A stretch of DNA of 64,000 bases, taken from Mycobacterium sp. M26 (GTDB lineage: Bacteria; Actinomycetota; Actinomycetes; Mycobacteriales; Mycobacteriaceae). Shown here piece after piece: positions 32,058 through 41,145 of the stretch (positions within the stretch are counted from its first letter, which is position 1; each line of letters begins with the position of its first letter). Location of the stretch: positions 2,765,716 through 2,829,715 of the forward strand of contig NZ_LN929908.1 in assembly GCF_001494595.1 (NCBI RefSeq). The letters are read 5' to 3'. Under the pieces are notes generated by a model. The model saw nothing but the letters and a program-made list of their open reading frames with translations. It had not been told where the DNA came from and did not search any database. A program made the position numbers and the translations under genes.

Positions 32058-33353
32058 GTGAAGCCACGGAAGGGAGAAACGCGCATCACACCCGCCTGGT
32101 CCGCGCTGATCATGGTGACGGTCCTCATCGGCGGAGTCGTCCTGTCATGGCTGGTGTACAACAGGGCCTTCACCCACTACGACACGATCACACTGACCTC
32201 TGACCGGGCAGGCCTGATGATGGAGCCCGGCAGTGTGGTGAAAATGCGCGGTGTTCAGGTCGGCAAAGTGGCGGCGGTGGTCGGCGAGAGCCAGCGCGTC
32301 AGTCTCCAGCTGGACATCTCCCCCAGTCAGCTGAAGTACATTCCGGCCAACGTCGAGGCGCAGATTACCGCCAGTACCGCATTTGGGCCGAAGTACGTCG
32401 AGTTCGTCACTCCGCAGGATCCGAGTAGTCAGCCACTTGCCGCGGGCGCGGTGCTGAGGTCCAAGAACGTCAGCACCGAGGTCAACACGGTGTTCCAGAA
32501 CCTGGTTGAACTGCTACATCAAGTTGACCCTGCGAAGTTGAACGGCGTGCTCACAACACTGTCAGACGGCCTGCGGGGCAAGGGAAACGCCATCGGCACG
32601 GCGATCACCGACAGCAATGACGTTCTGGACTCACTGAACTCACGCAGCGACACTCTCACGCGCGATTGGCAGTCCTTCGCCGGATTCACCGAGACATACG
32701 GCGCGGCGGCGGGAAATCTACTCGCAACCCTAAGGTCAGCGACCATTACGAGCCAGACCATCACCCAACACGCCGGTGACCTCGATGCGTTACTGCTCAA
32801 CACCATCGGTCTGGGCCAGTCGGGCGTGGAACTTCTCGCACCGGCCAAGGACACCATCGTCAAGGCGATCAACGTTCTCGACCCCACCACCAGCCTGCTC
32901 ATGAAGTACAACCCCGAACTCACCTGCACCCTGGTCGGCGCCAAGTGGTGGCTGGACAATGGCGGCGCGTCATCCAGCGGCGGCAACGGCAAATCGACGA
33001 TTGTCGATTCTGGGCTGCTCCTCGCCAACGATCCGTATGTCTTCCCTGACAATCTGCCGATCGTCGCCGCCAAGGGTGGACCCGGTGGAAAGCCCAGCTG
33101 CGGCTCACTCCCGGACGCCACGAAGAATTACCCGGTCCGCCAACTCGTCACGAACACTGGATGGGGCACTGGCATGGACCTCCGCGACAACGTTGGGCTC
33201 GGCCACCCATGCTTCGCCAACTACTTCAATGTGACACGCGCCGTACCCGGACCCGACACATACCGCTGCGACGGCCCGCCGTCGCCGGGCCTGGTGCTAC
33301 CCGCCGAAGGGCCTCTGCCCTTCGCTGGACTACCCGGAGCGCCCCCACCATGA
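32058..33353 (+). CDS. mceA: Mce family protein MceA
   Basis: A 431-residue MCE-domain protein. A single N-terminal transmembrane helix (SALIMVTVLIGGVVLSWLVY) anchors it, then the MCE domain (RGVQVGKVAAV at about 66-76, then ITASTAFGPKYVEFVTP). A helical region with Ser/Asn-rich repeats follows, and a Pro-rich C-terminus. MceA-F subunits probably assemble a periplasmic tunnel for lipid. The start is GTG 32058 after a GGA-type site; the frame opens further upstream, over yrbEB, which is not used. Confidence 0.93.
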   Translation: MKPRKGETRITPAWSALIMVTVLIGGVVLSWLVYNRAFTHYDTITLTSDRAGLMMEPGSVVKMRGVQVGKVAAVVGESQRVSLQLDISPSQLKYIPANVEAQITASTAFGPKYVEFVTPQDPSSQPLAAGAVLRSKNVSTEVNTVFQNLVELLHQVDPAKLNGVLTTLSDGLRGKGNAIGTAITDSNDVLDSLNSRSDTLTRDWQSFAGFTETYGAAAGNLLATLRSATITSQTITQHAGDLDALLLNTIGLGQSGVELLAPAKDTIVKAINVLDPTTSLLMKYNPELTCTLVGAKWWLDNGGASSSGGNGKSTIVDSGLLLANDPYVFPDNLPIVAAKGGPGGKPSCGSLPDATKNYPVRQLVTNTGWGTGMDLRDNVGLGHPCFANYFNVTRAVPGPDTYRCDGPPSPGLVLPAEGPLPFAGLPGAPPP

Positions 33354-33378
33354 CAGTCAGCGATACGAGGTGCCGACG

Positions 33379-34407
33379 ATGAGAGAGAACCTGCGAGGCA
33401 CACTGTGGCGTGTCGCAGCGTTTCTCACGCTGTGCGCAGTAGGCATATTCGCGATCGTTGCCGTGTTCGGTCAGCTTCGCTTCGAGCGCCAACAGACCTA
33501 CAACGCCCTCTTCAGCAATGTGAGCGGTCTCAAGGGCGGCAACTTCGTCCGCATCGCCGGTGTCGAAGTGGGCAAGGTCAAGAAGATCACGGTCCGCGAC
33601 GACTCCACGGTCGATGTGGTTTTCGGCGTTGACAACTCGGTCGAACTGACCGAGGGCAACCGAGCAGTCATCCGGTACCAGAACCTGACCGGTGAACGCT
33701 ATCTCGCGCTCGAGGAGGGCCCCGGCGGCGTAAGGCGGCTGCAGCCGGGCCAGACGATCCCCTTGGACAGAACACAGCCGGCATTGGACATCAACGCACT
33801 GATCGGCGGTTTCCGCCCGCTGTTCCGCGCCATCGACCCTGAACAAGTCAACGCGCTGTCCAATCAACTGATCCAGGTATTTCAAGGTCAGGGAGACGTG
33901 ATCAATTCCTTCCTTGACCAAACCGCCGCTTTGACCAACACCCTTGCCGATCGCGACCAGTTGATCAGCCAGGTGATCGACAACCTCAATACGGTGCTGG
34001 ACTCCATAGGCGGCCAGGCAAAGCAACTCGACAAGGCCGTCGACTCGGTCAGCCAACTCGTTCGGGGTCTCGCTGACCGCAAGAGTGACGTCGCCAACGG
34101 CATCGCCTACACCAACGCGGCAGCCGCGTCGGTCGCAGACCTGTTGGCCACCAACCGCGCACCGCTCAAAGAAGTTGTCCACCAGACAGACCGGGTGGCC
34201 GGCACCACCATGTCGGACAAGGATTACTTCGACCATCTGCTAGATGACCTGCCGAACAAGTATCAGATCTTGTCCCGGCTCGGCCTCTACGGTGACTTCT
34301 TCAGCTTCTACCTTTGCGACCTGATCCTCAAAATCAACGGCAAGGGCGGTCAGCCGGTATTCGTCAAGGTCGCCGGACAAGACACGGGGCGGTGCGCACC
34401 CAAATGA
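33379..34407 (+). CDS. mceB: Mce family protein MceB
   Basis: A 342-residue MceB. After a transmembrane helix (VAAFLTLCAVGIFAIVAVF), the MCE domain reads FVRIAGVEVGKVKKITV with RYLALEEG, followed by a coiled helical tail (QLDKAVDSVSQLVRGLADRK). ATG 33379 is chosen over GTG 33370 because GAGG at 33367-33370 gives an 8-base spacing. The stop overlaps mceC (ATGA). It lies in the standard mceA-F order. Confidence 0.92.
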   Translation: MRENLRGTLWRVAAFLTLCAVGIFAIVAVFGQLRFERQQTYNALFSNVSGLKGGNFVRIAGVEVGKVKKITVRDDSTVDVVFGVDNSVELTEGNRAVIRYQNLTGERYLALEEGPGGVRRLQPGQTIPLDRTQPALDINALIGGFRPLFRAIDPEQVNALSNQLIQVFQGQGDVINSFLDQTAALTNTLADRDQLISQVIDNLNTVLDSIGGQAKQLDKAVDSVSQLVRGLADRKSDVANGIAYTNAAAASVADLLATNRAPLKEVVHQTDRVAGTTMSDKDYFDHLLDDLPNKYQILSRLGLYGDFFSFYLCDLILKINGKGGQPVFVKVAGQDTGRCAPK

Positions 34408-35672
34408 AGCGGTTCTCCGAACGTAACCCCATCGTCATCGGCGCCGTCGGCACGGCTGTGACGGCCGCACTGGTGCTCGGCGGCCTGACGTACGACAAGA
34501 TTCCACTATTCGCCCAGGCCGAGACCTATCACGCTTACTTCGCCGATGCCGGCGCCTTGAAAACCGGTGCCGATGTCCAGGTCTCCGGTGCCAAAGTCGG
34601 CAAAGTGACCGGAATCAAGCTCGACGGGGCGAAGGTTCGCATCGACTTCACTGTCGACGACGGTATCCGGTTGGGTGACCGGACCGAAGCCGCCATCAAC
34701 ACCGAGACGCTGTTGGGAACGAAGATCGTCGCGGTCACGCCCCGCGGCGAGGGGCGGCTGTCGCAACCCATTCCCCTCGAGCGCACGACCTCGCCATACC
34801 AGCTTCCCGAAGCACTGGGCGAGCTGACGAACTCGATCCGGGATCTCAACACCGACACGCTCTCCACGTCATTGCAGACGCTGGCAGAAACCTTCAAAGA
34901 CTCCCCACCCAAACTTCGGATGGCGGTCGACGGGATTACCCGCTTGACCCGCGCGGTGAACAGCCGCGACGAACAACTCCGCAATCTGCTGGCCAATGCG
35001 AACAAGGCGACAGGAGTGTTCCGAGAGCGAAGCGATCAGGTGGTGCGCCTGATCGGGGATGCCAACTCCCTACTACTAGCTTTGCAGTCGCAGAGCGGTT
35101 CCCTCGACGAGATCTCGAACAACATCTCGGCACTCAGTGAGCAGTTGTCGGGCTTCATCGCCGAGAACAGAGACCAAATCGGACCGGCGCTGGACAAACT
35201 CAATGGCGTCCTCTCCATCGTCGACAACCGCAAGGAGCGGGTGCAGAAGTCGCTCAAACTGCTGAACATGTATGCAATGTCGCTGGGCGAGTCGGTGGGA
35301 TCCGGCCCGTTTTTCAATGCCTACATCGTCAACCTGTTGCCGGGGCAGTTCGTCCAGCCGTTCGTCGACGCTGCGTTCTCCGACCTCGGCCTGGACCCCA
35401 ATGTGTTGTTGCCGTCGCAGTTACACGATCCCCAGGTGGGCCAGCCGGCGACTCCGGCACTGCCGTCGCCATTCCCGCGTACCGGCCAGGGTGGAGAGCC
35501 GAGATTGACTCTGCCCGATGCGATCACGGGCAATCCGGGTGACCCTCGCTATCCCTACCGGGAGCCGCCCCCGGCGCCCGCGCCCGGTGGCCCACCCCCC
35601 GCCGCCCACGCCGACGCCGGTTTATCAGCCGGCGCCAGGAGAGGTGCCGCCGAGTTCACCCGTACCCAATGA
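34404..35672 (+). CDS. mceC: Mce family protein MceC
   Basis: A 422-residue MceC. N-terminal transmembrane helix (PIVIGAVGTAVTAALVLGGL), MCE domain (VQVSGAKVGKVTGIKLDG, LLGTKIVAVTP), a long helical region, and a Pro/Gly/Ala-rich C-terminus. ATG 34404 overlaps the mceB stop; the in-frame region upstream overlaps mceB and is not part of it. It ends 15 bp before mceD. Confidence 0.92.
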   Translation: MKRFSERNPIVIGAVGTAVTAALVLGGLTYDKIPLFAQAETYHAYFADAGALKTGADVQVSGAKVGKVTGIKLDGAKVRIDFTVDDGIRLGDRTEAAINTETLLGTKIVAVTPRGEGRLSQPIPLERTTSPYQLPEALGELTNSIRDLNTDTLSTSLQTLAETFKDSPPKLRMAVDGITRLTRAVNSRDEQLRNLLANANKATGVFRERSDQVVRLIGDANSLLLALQSQSGSLDEISNNISALSEQLSGFIAENRDQIGPALDKLNGVLSIVDNRKERVQKSLKLLNMYAMSLGESVGSGPFFNAYIVNLLPGQFVQPFVDAAFSDLGLDPNVLLPSQLHDPQVGQPATPALPSPFPRTGQGGEPRLTLPDAITGNPGDPRYPYREPPPAPAPGGPPPAAHADAGLSAGARRGAAEFTRTQ

Positions 35673-35687
35673 CCCGGAGGCCGGCCG

Positions 35688-37037
35688 ATGAGGATCTCGC
35701 GGACTGCTCGAATCCTGCTGGGGCTCATGCTTACTGGAGTGTTGGTCGGCGGCAGCGTTCTCGCGCTCCACTCAGTTCAGCGTGCTGACCAGACCCGCAT
35801 CGTCGCGTACTTCGAGAACACCAACGGCGTGTATGTCGGCGACGATGTGATGATCCTCGGAGTGCCTGTGGGCAAGATCGAGAAAATCGAACCTTTGCCG
35901 ATGGACGCCAGGGTGACGTTCAGCGTGGATTCACAGTACAAAGTGCCAACCAATGTCAACGCTGTCATCATCTCGCCCACTCTGGTGACTGCCCGCGCCA
36001 TCCAGCTGACCCCCGCCTATACCACCGGCCCCACCATCGGCAGCGGTGACGTCATCCCCAAGGAACGCACCGCAGTCCCGGTCGAGTACGACGACTTGCG
36101 TGCCCAACTGCAGAAGCTCACCGACGCACTGCAACCGACCGAGCCAGGCGGGGTGAGCACGCTCGGCTCGTTCATCAACACTGCTGCCGACAACGTTCGC
36201 GGCCAGGGCGCTCAGATCCGTGAAGCCCTGATCCAGATGTCACAGACCTTCTCAGCTCTCGGCGATCACAGCGGCGATCTCTTCGGCACGATCAAGAGCC
36301 TCTCCACGCTGGTCAAGGGCCTGCAGTCGAGCACCGATCTGATGCGCCAGCTCAACGTCAACCTGGACACCGTGACAGGCTTACTGGCCAACGACCCCAG
36401 CGAAGTCGACCGGGCGATCGGCGACCTCAACGCGGTCGTCGCAGATGCCACCACCTTCGTATCCCAGCACCGGGAAGCTCTCGGAACGACAAGCGACAAG
36501 ATCGCGTCGATCAGTCAGGCGCTGAACAACAGTCTCGACGATCTCAAGCAGACACTGCACATCACCCCGACCGCCTTCTCGAACTTCATCAACATCTACG
36601 AGCCCGCGTCGGCGTCCATCACGGGTGCGCTCGCCTTCGCGAACTTCGCCAATCCAATCTCGTTCATCTGTGGCGCCATCCAAGCCGCATCTCGCTTGAA
36701 CAATGAACAATCGGCCAAGCTGTGCGTGCAGTACCTGGCGCCCATCGTCAAGAACCGGCAGTGGAACTTCCCCCCGATCGGCGGTAACCCCATCGTCGGC
36801 GCCGAGGCCAGGCCCAATGAGGTGACCTTCAGCGAGGACTGGCTGCGCCCCCTCACCGAAGCCGGCCGGGTGAGAGATTTCTATGAAGGTGTCTATCCCG
36901 CGCCGGGGCCGGGCGAGCCCGCCGCCGCTCCCACGGCCGGTGCACCGCTTCCCGCCGAGGCCGCGCCGGCTCCCGCGGTCACCGATCCCGCCGCCGGGCT
37001 GCCCGGACTGATGGTTCCGCAGGGAGGCGGATCATGA
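35688..37037 (+). CDS. mceD: Mce family protein MceD
   Basis: A 449-residue MceD. Signal-anchor helix (ARILLGLMLTGVLVGGSVLAL), MCE domain with VYVGDDVMILGVPVGKIEKIEP, then ALTAR-type helical repeats (SLSTLVKGLQSSTDLMRQLN), and a Pro/Ala-rich tail typical of MceD. The stop overlaps mceE by 4 bases (ATGA). The C-terminal proline-rich tail is thought to reach the periplasm or cell wall. Confidence 0.92.
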   Translation: MRISRTARILLGLMLTGVLVGGSVLALHSVQRADQTRIVAYFENTNGVYVGDDVMILGVPVGKIEKIEPLPMDARVTFSVDSQYKVPTNVNAVIISPTLVTARAIQLTPAYTTGPTIGSGDVIPKERTAVPVEYDDLRAQLQKLTDALQPTEPGGVSTLGSFINTAADNVRGQGAQIREALIQMSQTFSALGDHSGDLFGTIKSLSTLVKGLQSSTDLMRQLNVNLDTVTGLLANDPSEVDRAIGDLNAVVADATTFVSQHREALGTTSDKIASISQALNNSLDDLKQTLHITPTAFSNFINIYEPASASITGALAFANFANPISFICGAIQAASRLNNEQSAKLCVQYLAPIVKNRQWNFPPIGGNPIVGAEARPNEVTFSEDWLRPLTEAGRVRDFYEGVYPAPGPGEPAAAPTAGAPLPAEAAPAPAVTDPAAGLPGLMVPQGGGS

Positions 37038-38173
37038 AGGTCAGCAGAGTGATTCGCTTGTTCGCAACCGTGCTGTCTGCGGTAGCGGTGCTGGCCACGC
37101 AGGGCTGCGAATGGCGCGGCGTGAACTCGCTGCGGCTGCCTGGCACAGCGGGCGGTGGCCCGGGCTCGTTTACCATCCAAGTGCAGTTGCCAGATGCCAT
37201 CAACATCGAACCGAACTCCCGGGTCCGGGTCGCAGACGTGACGGTCGGCAGCATCACCAAGGTAGAGCGGCAGGGTTGGCATGCCCTGGTGACGGCACGC
37301 CTTGCCGGCGACGTCAACCTTCCGGAGAACGCCACCGCGAAGATTGGTCAAACCAGCCTGCTCGGCTCGCTTCATCTCGAACTGGCACCGCCACTTGCGG
37401 CCGCGCCCCAGGGCAGACTGCACGAGGGATCGTTCATCCCGCTGTCCTCGACCGGGGTGTATCCGACCACGGAACAGACACTTTCGGCGGTCTCGCTCCT
37501 GCTGAACGGCGGCGGAATCGGCAAGGTCCAGGACATCACCGAGGCGCTGTCGACGGCAATGCGGGGCCGAGAGCAGGATCTGCGGAACCTCATCCAGCAG
37601 ATCGACACATTCGTCGCGAAGCTCAACGATCAGTCCTCCGATATCATCCACGCCAACGACAGCCTCAACAATCTCGCGGGGCAGTTCGCAGCGGACAAGC
37701 CGACACTCGACGGTGCCCTCAAGACGCTTCCCGACGCGCTTGCGGTCATTAATGAACAGCGGAACAACCTCACAGATGCGCTGACCCGGCTGGGCCAGTT
37801 CAGTGCCTTGACCACCGACACCGTCAACCAGACCAAGGACAGTCTTGCCTCCGAGCTCAGGAGTCTGGGTCCGGTGTTGGACTCCTTGGCCAACGCGGGA
37901 CCGGCACTCACTCGTTCCCTCGGCGTCCTGGCGACCTATCCGTGGCCGCAGGAGAATCTCGAGAACTGGGTCCGCGGCGACTATGCGAACCTGACCGCCG
38001 TTCTGGACCTGACGCTCAGTCGGATCGACGCCACGATCTTCACCGGAACCCGTTGGGAGGGAAAGCTCACCGAGCTCGAGATGCAGTGGGGACGCACCAT
38101 CGGCATGCAGCCCACGCCCTACACAGCGGGCAATCCCCTCGTCATTCCCTACAGATGGGATCAAGGACCGTAG
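37034..38173 (+). CDS. mceE: Mce lipoprotein MceE
   Basis: A 379-residue MceE. It begins with a signal segment (LFATVLSAVAVLATQGCEWRG) and Cys25 lies at the expected lipoprotein position, as in LprK/LprN-type MceE proteins, though the lipobox ATQGC is weak. An MCE domain (RVRVADVTVGSITKVERQ) and a long helical part follow. It starts inside the mceD stop. The gene has a 3-bp gap to mceF. Confidence 0.9.
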   Translation: MKVSRVIRLFATVLSAVAVLATQGCEWRGVNSLRLPGTAGGGPGSFTIQVQLPDAINIEPNSRVRVADVTVGSITKVERQGWHALVTARLAGDVNLPENATAKIGQTSLLGSLHLELAPPLAAAPQGRLHEGSFIPLSSTGVYPTTEQTLSAVSLLLNGGGIGKVQDITEALSTAMRGREQDLRNLIQQIDTFVAKLNDQSSDIIHANDSLNNLAGQFAADKPTLDGALKTLPDALAVINEQRNNLTDALTRLGQFSALTTDTVNQTKDSLASELRSLGPVLDSLANAGPALTRSLGVLATYPWPQENLENWVRGDYANLTAVLDLTLSRIDATIFTGTRWEGKLTELEMQWGRTIGMQPTPYTAGNPLVIPYRWDQGP

Positions 38174-38176
38174 ACG

Positions 38177-39466
38177 ATGGACCAGCTGACGAAGACAGTC
38201 AAGATTCAGATCGTGATGTTCACGGTGGTCGCCCTGGCGGCGTTCCTCGCGGTCGGTATCGGCTACATCGGCCTACCGGCAATGCTTTTCGGCGTCGGCC
38301 GTTATACCGTGACGCTGGAACTTCCCTCGTCGGGCAACCTGTACCCGACCGCCAATGTGTCCTACCGGGGCACAGAGGTGGGCCGGGTGGAGTCTGTAGA
38401 CCTGACGCCCACCGGGGTGATGGCCACGCTGTCCATGGATTCGGGTGTCAAGATCCCGTCGAATCTCGACGCCGCGGTTCACAGCCAGACGGCGATCGGC
38501 GAACAGTACGTCGCCCTGACCCCGCGCGACGCCACATCTGCTCCACTGCGCAATGGCGACGTCATCCCGGAGAGCAGAACGAACGTACCGCCCAGTCTGA
38601 ACTCATTACTCGACGCGACCAACAAAGGCTTGCAGGCCATCCCGAACGACAGCGTCAAGACCCTCATCGACGAGAGCTACACAGCGCTGGGCGGTCTCGG
38701 ACCGGAATTCTCCCGATTCGTCACCGCGGCAACGACGTTGGCCAGTGGCGCCAAGCAGAACCTGAACGATATCAACGCGCTCATCGACGGCTCAGCGCCG
38801 GTTCTCGACAGCCAGACCCAGACGGGTGACGCGATCTCAGACTGGACGTCGCATCTGGCCACCATCACCGGTGAACTCCGTGACCGGGACACCGCGGTGG
38901 CCGGTCTGCTGCACAACGGACCCGCGGCAGCCGACGCCGCCCGGCAGTTACTCGACCGACTCAAGCCGACCCTGCCGGTTCTGATGGCGAATCTGGCGAG
39001 CGTCGGTGACGTGGCCGTGGTCTATCAGAACGACATCGAGCAGTTGCTGGTGCTGCTGCCGCAGGGTGTGGCTAACCTGCAGGGCAGCCTGATTCCCAAT
39101 CTGAATACGCCCTATGGCTACAAGGGCAGCTTCCTGAGCTTCAACACGATGAACCAGAATCTGCCTCCCCCATGCTTGACAGGCTTCCTTCCTGCGCAGC
39201 AACGGCGCACTCCGGTTGAGGTCGACGCCCCCGACCGGCCCACCGACGACCTCTACTGCCGACGTCCGATGGACTCGCGCTGGAATGTGCGCGGGGCGCG
39301 CAACATCCCGTGCGAGACACGCCCGGGCAAGCGGGCCGCAACCGTCAAGATGTGCGAGAGCGATGAACCATACGTGCCGCTCAACGACGGGATGAATTGG
39401 AAGGGGGACCCCAATGCGACGTTGTCGGGCGGGGACGTACCCGCCCCCCGCTCAACGACGGGATGA
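38177..39466 (+). CDS. mceF: Mce family protein MceF, truncated by a frameshifting duplication
   Basis: A 429-residue MceF as encoded. The transmembrane helix (VMFTVVALAAFLAVGIGYIG), the MCE domain (VSYRGTEVGRVESVDLTP) and the helical part are normal. The C-terminus is altered: a 71-bp tandem duplication (39377-39518) shifts the frame, and the protein stops shortly into the second copy after PAPRSTTG. Removing one copy restores a continuous frame to 39696, giving 482 residues. The lost tail holds about 60 residues, so the truncation is mild but may matter for assembly or localisation. A sequencing or assembly error is possible. Confidence 0.88.
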   Translation: MDQLTKTVKIQIVMFTVVALAAFLAVGIGYIGLPAMLFGVGRYTVTLELPSSGNLYPTANVSYRGTEVGRVESVDLTPTGVMATLSMDSGVKIPSNLDAAVHSQTAIGEQYVALTPRDATSAPLRNGDVIPESRTNVPPSLNSLLDATNKGLQAIPNDSVKTLIDESYTALGGLGPEFSRFVTAATTLASGAKQNLNDINALIDGSAPVLDSQTQTGDAISDWTSHLATITGELRDRDTAVAGLLHNGPAAADAARQLLDRLKPTLPVLMANLASVGDVAVVYQNDIEQLLVLLPQGVANLQGSLIPNLNTPYGYKGSFLSFNTMNQNLPPPCLTGFLPAQQRRTPVEVDAPDRPTDDLYCRRPMDSRWNVRGARNIPCETRPGKRAATVKMCESDEPYVPLNDGMNWKGDPNATLSGGDVPAPRSTTG

Positions 39467-39518
39467 ATTGGAAGGGGGACCCCAATGCGACGTTGTCGGG
39501 CGGGGACGTACCCGCCCC
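39377..39518. repeat. mceF: 71-bp perfect tandem duplication in mceF
   Basis: Copy 1 is at 39377-39447 and copy 2 at 39448-39518, identical throughout. The unit starts CCGCTCAACGACGGGATGAA. As 71 is 3x23+2, it shifts the frame. The copies contain short poly-C and poly-G runs, which favour slippage or misalignment. Confidence 0.97.
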
Positions 39519-39696
39519 CCAGCCCGGCTCAGCCCCGGCTCCCCCTACCCTGGTCCCGGCTTTGGCTGCGGCCGAATACGACCCGGCCACCGGGGCGTAC
39601 GTGGCACCGGACGGCAACACGTACTACAACGCCGACCTCGCCAAGGGGACCGACAAGCCCACCCTGCAATCCATGCTGATGCCGGGTGCCGAATGA
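39463..39696 (+). pseudogene. mceF: Displaced C-terminal tail of mceF
   Basis: In the shifted frame, bases 39463-39696 encode the missing MceF tail, beginning MNWKGDPNATLSGGDVPAP and ending ADLAKGTDKPTLQSMLMPGAE. The ATG at 39463 overlaps the premature TGA at 39464-39466 (ATGA), so a ribosome finishing the truncated protein could restart and make a separate 77-residue peptide. No ribosome-binding site is convincing. The tail is Pro/Ala-rich with a YDPATGAYVAPDGNTYY segment typical of MceF. Confidence 0.75.
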
Positions 39697-39760
39697 TCCG
39701 TGTTCCGCTGCGTACCTCGGCAGCCGGCTACCGGCCGCCACGGCCATGAGGAGGAATTCG

Positions 39761-40219
39761 ATGCGCGTGTTCAACTCCGCCGCAGACATCACGGCGGCCG
39801 TCGGCGAGGAACTCGGCGTCACTGACTGGTTGACGATCACGCAGGATCGAGTCAACACATTCGCCGACGCCACCGGTGATCATCAATGGATTCACGTCGA
39901 CGTCGAACGAGCGGAGAAGGAGTCACCGTTCGGTGGCCCCATAGCGCACGGCTACCTGAGTCTGTCGCTGTTGCCCATGCTGGGCTGGCAGATCTACACC
40001 ATCGATGGCGCGAAGATGGGCATCAACTACGGCTCCAACAAGGTTCGTTTCCCGGCCCCTGTACCGATCGGTGCACGGGTACGGTTGCGCTCGACGCTGC
40101 AGGCTGCCGACGTGCTGCCCGACGGCGCGGTTCAGATGGTGGTCAGCCAGGTCTTGGAGATCGAGGACCATCCCAAGCCGGCGTTGGTGGCCGAGACTCT
40201 CAGCCGTGTCGCATTCTGA
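39761..40219 (+). CDS. MaoC-type (R)-specific enoyl-CoA hydratase
   Basis: A 152-residue hotdog hydratase. The catalytic Asp/His pair is in FADATGDHQWIHVD at about residues 35-48, with the GYLSLSLLPML segment. It hydrates enoyl-CoA, usually giving the (R)-3-hydroxy form. ATG 39761 has an excellent ribosome-binding site (GAGGAGG). It follows the mceF tail by 64 bp and may be the last gene of the mce transcript, which links uptake to metabolism. Confidence 0.92.
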   Translation: MRVFNSAADITAAVGEELGVTDWLTITQDRVNTFADATGDHQWIHVDVERAEKESPFGGPIAHGYLSLSLLPMLGWQIYTIDGAKMGINYGSNKVRFPAPVPIGARVRLRSTLQAADVLPDGAVQMVVSQVLEIEDHPKPALVAETLSRVAF

Positions 40220-40249
40220 TGGCGCGGAGGCGCTTCCTCGTCCCGAACA

Positions 40250-41023
40250 TCAGTAGCGCATATGGGAACCTGCGGCGACGTTGAGGATCTCACCGGTAGT
40301 CGCCCGAGACTGATCCGAGATCAGGAACGCCGCCGCCGCGACGATATCGTCGACATTCGGTAACACTCCCATCGGCGATTTCGCGCGCTCCAGTTCTTTG
40401 AGATCGGGATGCAATGCATCGATGAACCGGGTACCGGTCACCGCGCCCATGGTCAGTGTGTTGACCCGGATCCCGAACGGGCCACCCTCGTGCGCGCAGC
40501 TTCGGGTCAAGACGTTGAGTCCCCCCTTCGACACCGCGTAGGGAGCTTCGATACCCAGTCCCCCCACGTCCGGCGCATAGGTGGAGACGTTGAGGATTAC
40601 CCCACCATGGCCGGCGTCGCGCATCTGACGCATCGCCTGACGTGACAGCATCCACGGCCCGCTCAGATTCACGGCAAGCACCCGATCCCAATCGGCGGGG
40701 TCGTAGTCGAAGATGGGTCCGATCACGTTGTGTGCCGCATTGTTCACCAGGATGGCAATCGGCCCCACCTCGTCGAGCACCCAGTCGGTGACTTCCACGA
40801 TCTGGTCCCGGACGCCGACGTCCAGGCAGCGGGCGTATACCGTCGCCCCCGTCTTGTCGGCAATCTCGTTGGCAGCGCTCACAACCCGGGTCGGATGGGA
40901 GTCGGTGACCACGACCGTGGCGCCGTCCTCGGCCAGCCGCGTCGCGATTGCCTTGCCGATTCCCTGCCCAGCAGCGGCAGTGACAAGGGCAACCCGACCC
41001 TGATGTTCCCTGGGCTCGCTCAT
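40250..41023 (-). CDS. SDR oxidoreductase
   Basis: A 257-residue classical SDR. Cofactor motif TAAAGQGIGKA (TGxxxGxG form), NNAAHN, catalytic Ser in NVSTYAP and Tyr/Lys in APYAVSKGG. It resembles 3-hydroxyacyl-CoA or hydroxysteroid dehydrogenases. The gene appears leaderless: a -10 TAGATT lies at 41035-41030 on the minus strand, 6 bases before the ATG. It converges with the MaoC gene and is divergent from the TetR gene at 41146. Confidence 0.93.
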   Translation of the reverse strand: MSEPREHQGRVALVTAAAGQGIGKAIATRLAEDGATVVVTDSHPTRVVSAANEIADKTGATVYARCLDVGVRDQIVEVTDWVLDEVGPIAILVNNAAHNVIGPIFDYDPADWDRVLAVNLSGPWMLSRQAMRQMRDAGHGGVILNVSTYAPDVGGLGIEAPYAVSKGGLNVLTRSCAHEGGPFGIRVNTLTMGAVTGTRFIDALHPDLKELERAKSPMGVLPNVDDIVAAAAFLISDQSRATTGEILNVAAGSHMRY

Positions 41024-41029
41024 CGGTCG

Positions 41030-41035
41030 AATCTA
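41030..41035 (-). promoter_or_regulatory. -10 of a leaderless SDR transcript
   Basis: TAGATT (41035-41030, minus) is 6 bases from the ATG of the SDR at 41023, so transcription would begin at or next to the start codon, a leaderless arrangement common in mycobacteria. Confidence 0.5.
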
Positions 41036-41145
41036 TCCGATAAATGATTGAGTGTGTTTTCGGGCACGCTTCGTGATGCCGTCCACCGCGAACCCACGTT
41101 GCTATCGTCAATGACCAGCAACACCGGCCACAGACGAGAGTGCAC

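Noticed and set aside
36893..38164. 423-aa open frame on the minus strand over mceD and mceE
   Set aside because: It is antisense to mceD/mceE, which have clear MCE domains and coupled starts. The peptide is low-complexity with no domain, as expected from high-GC antisense frames.
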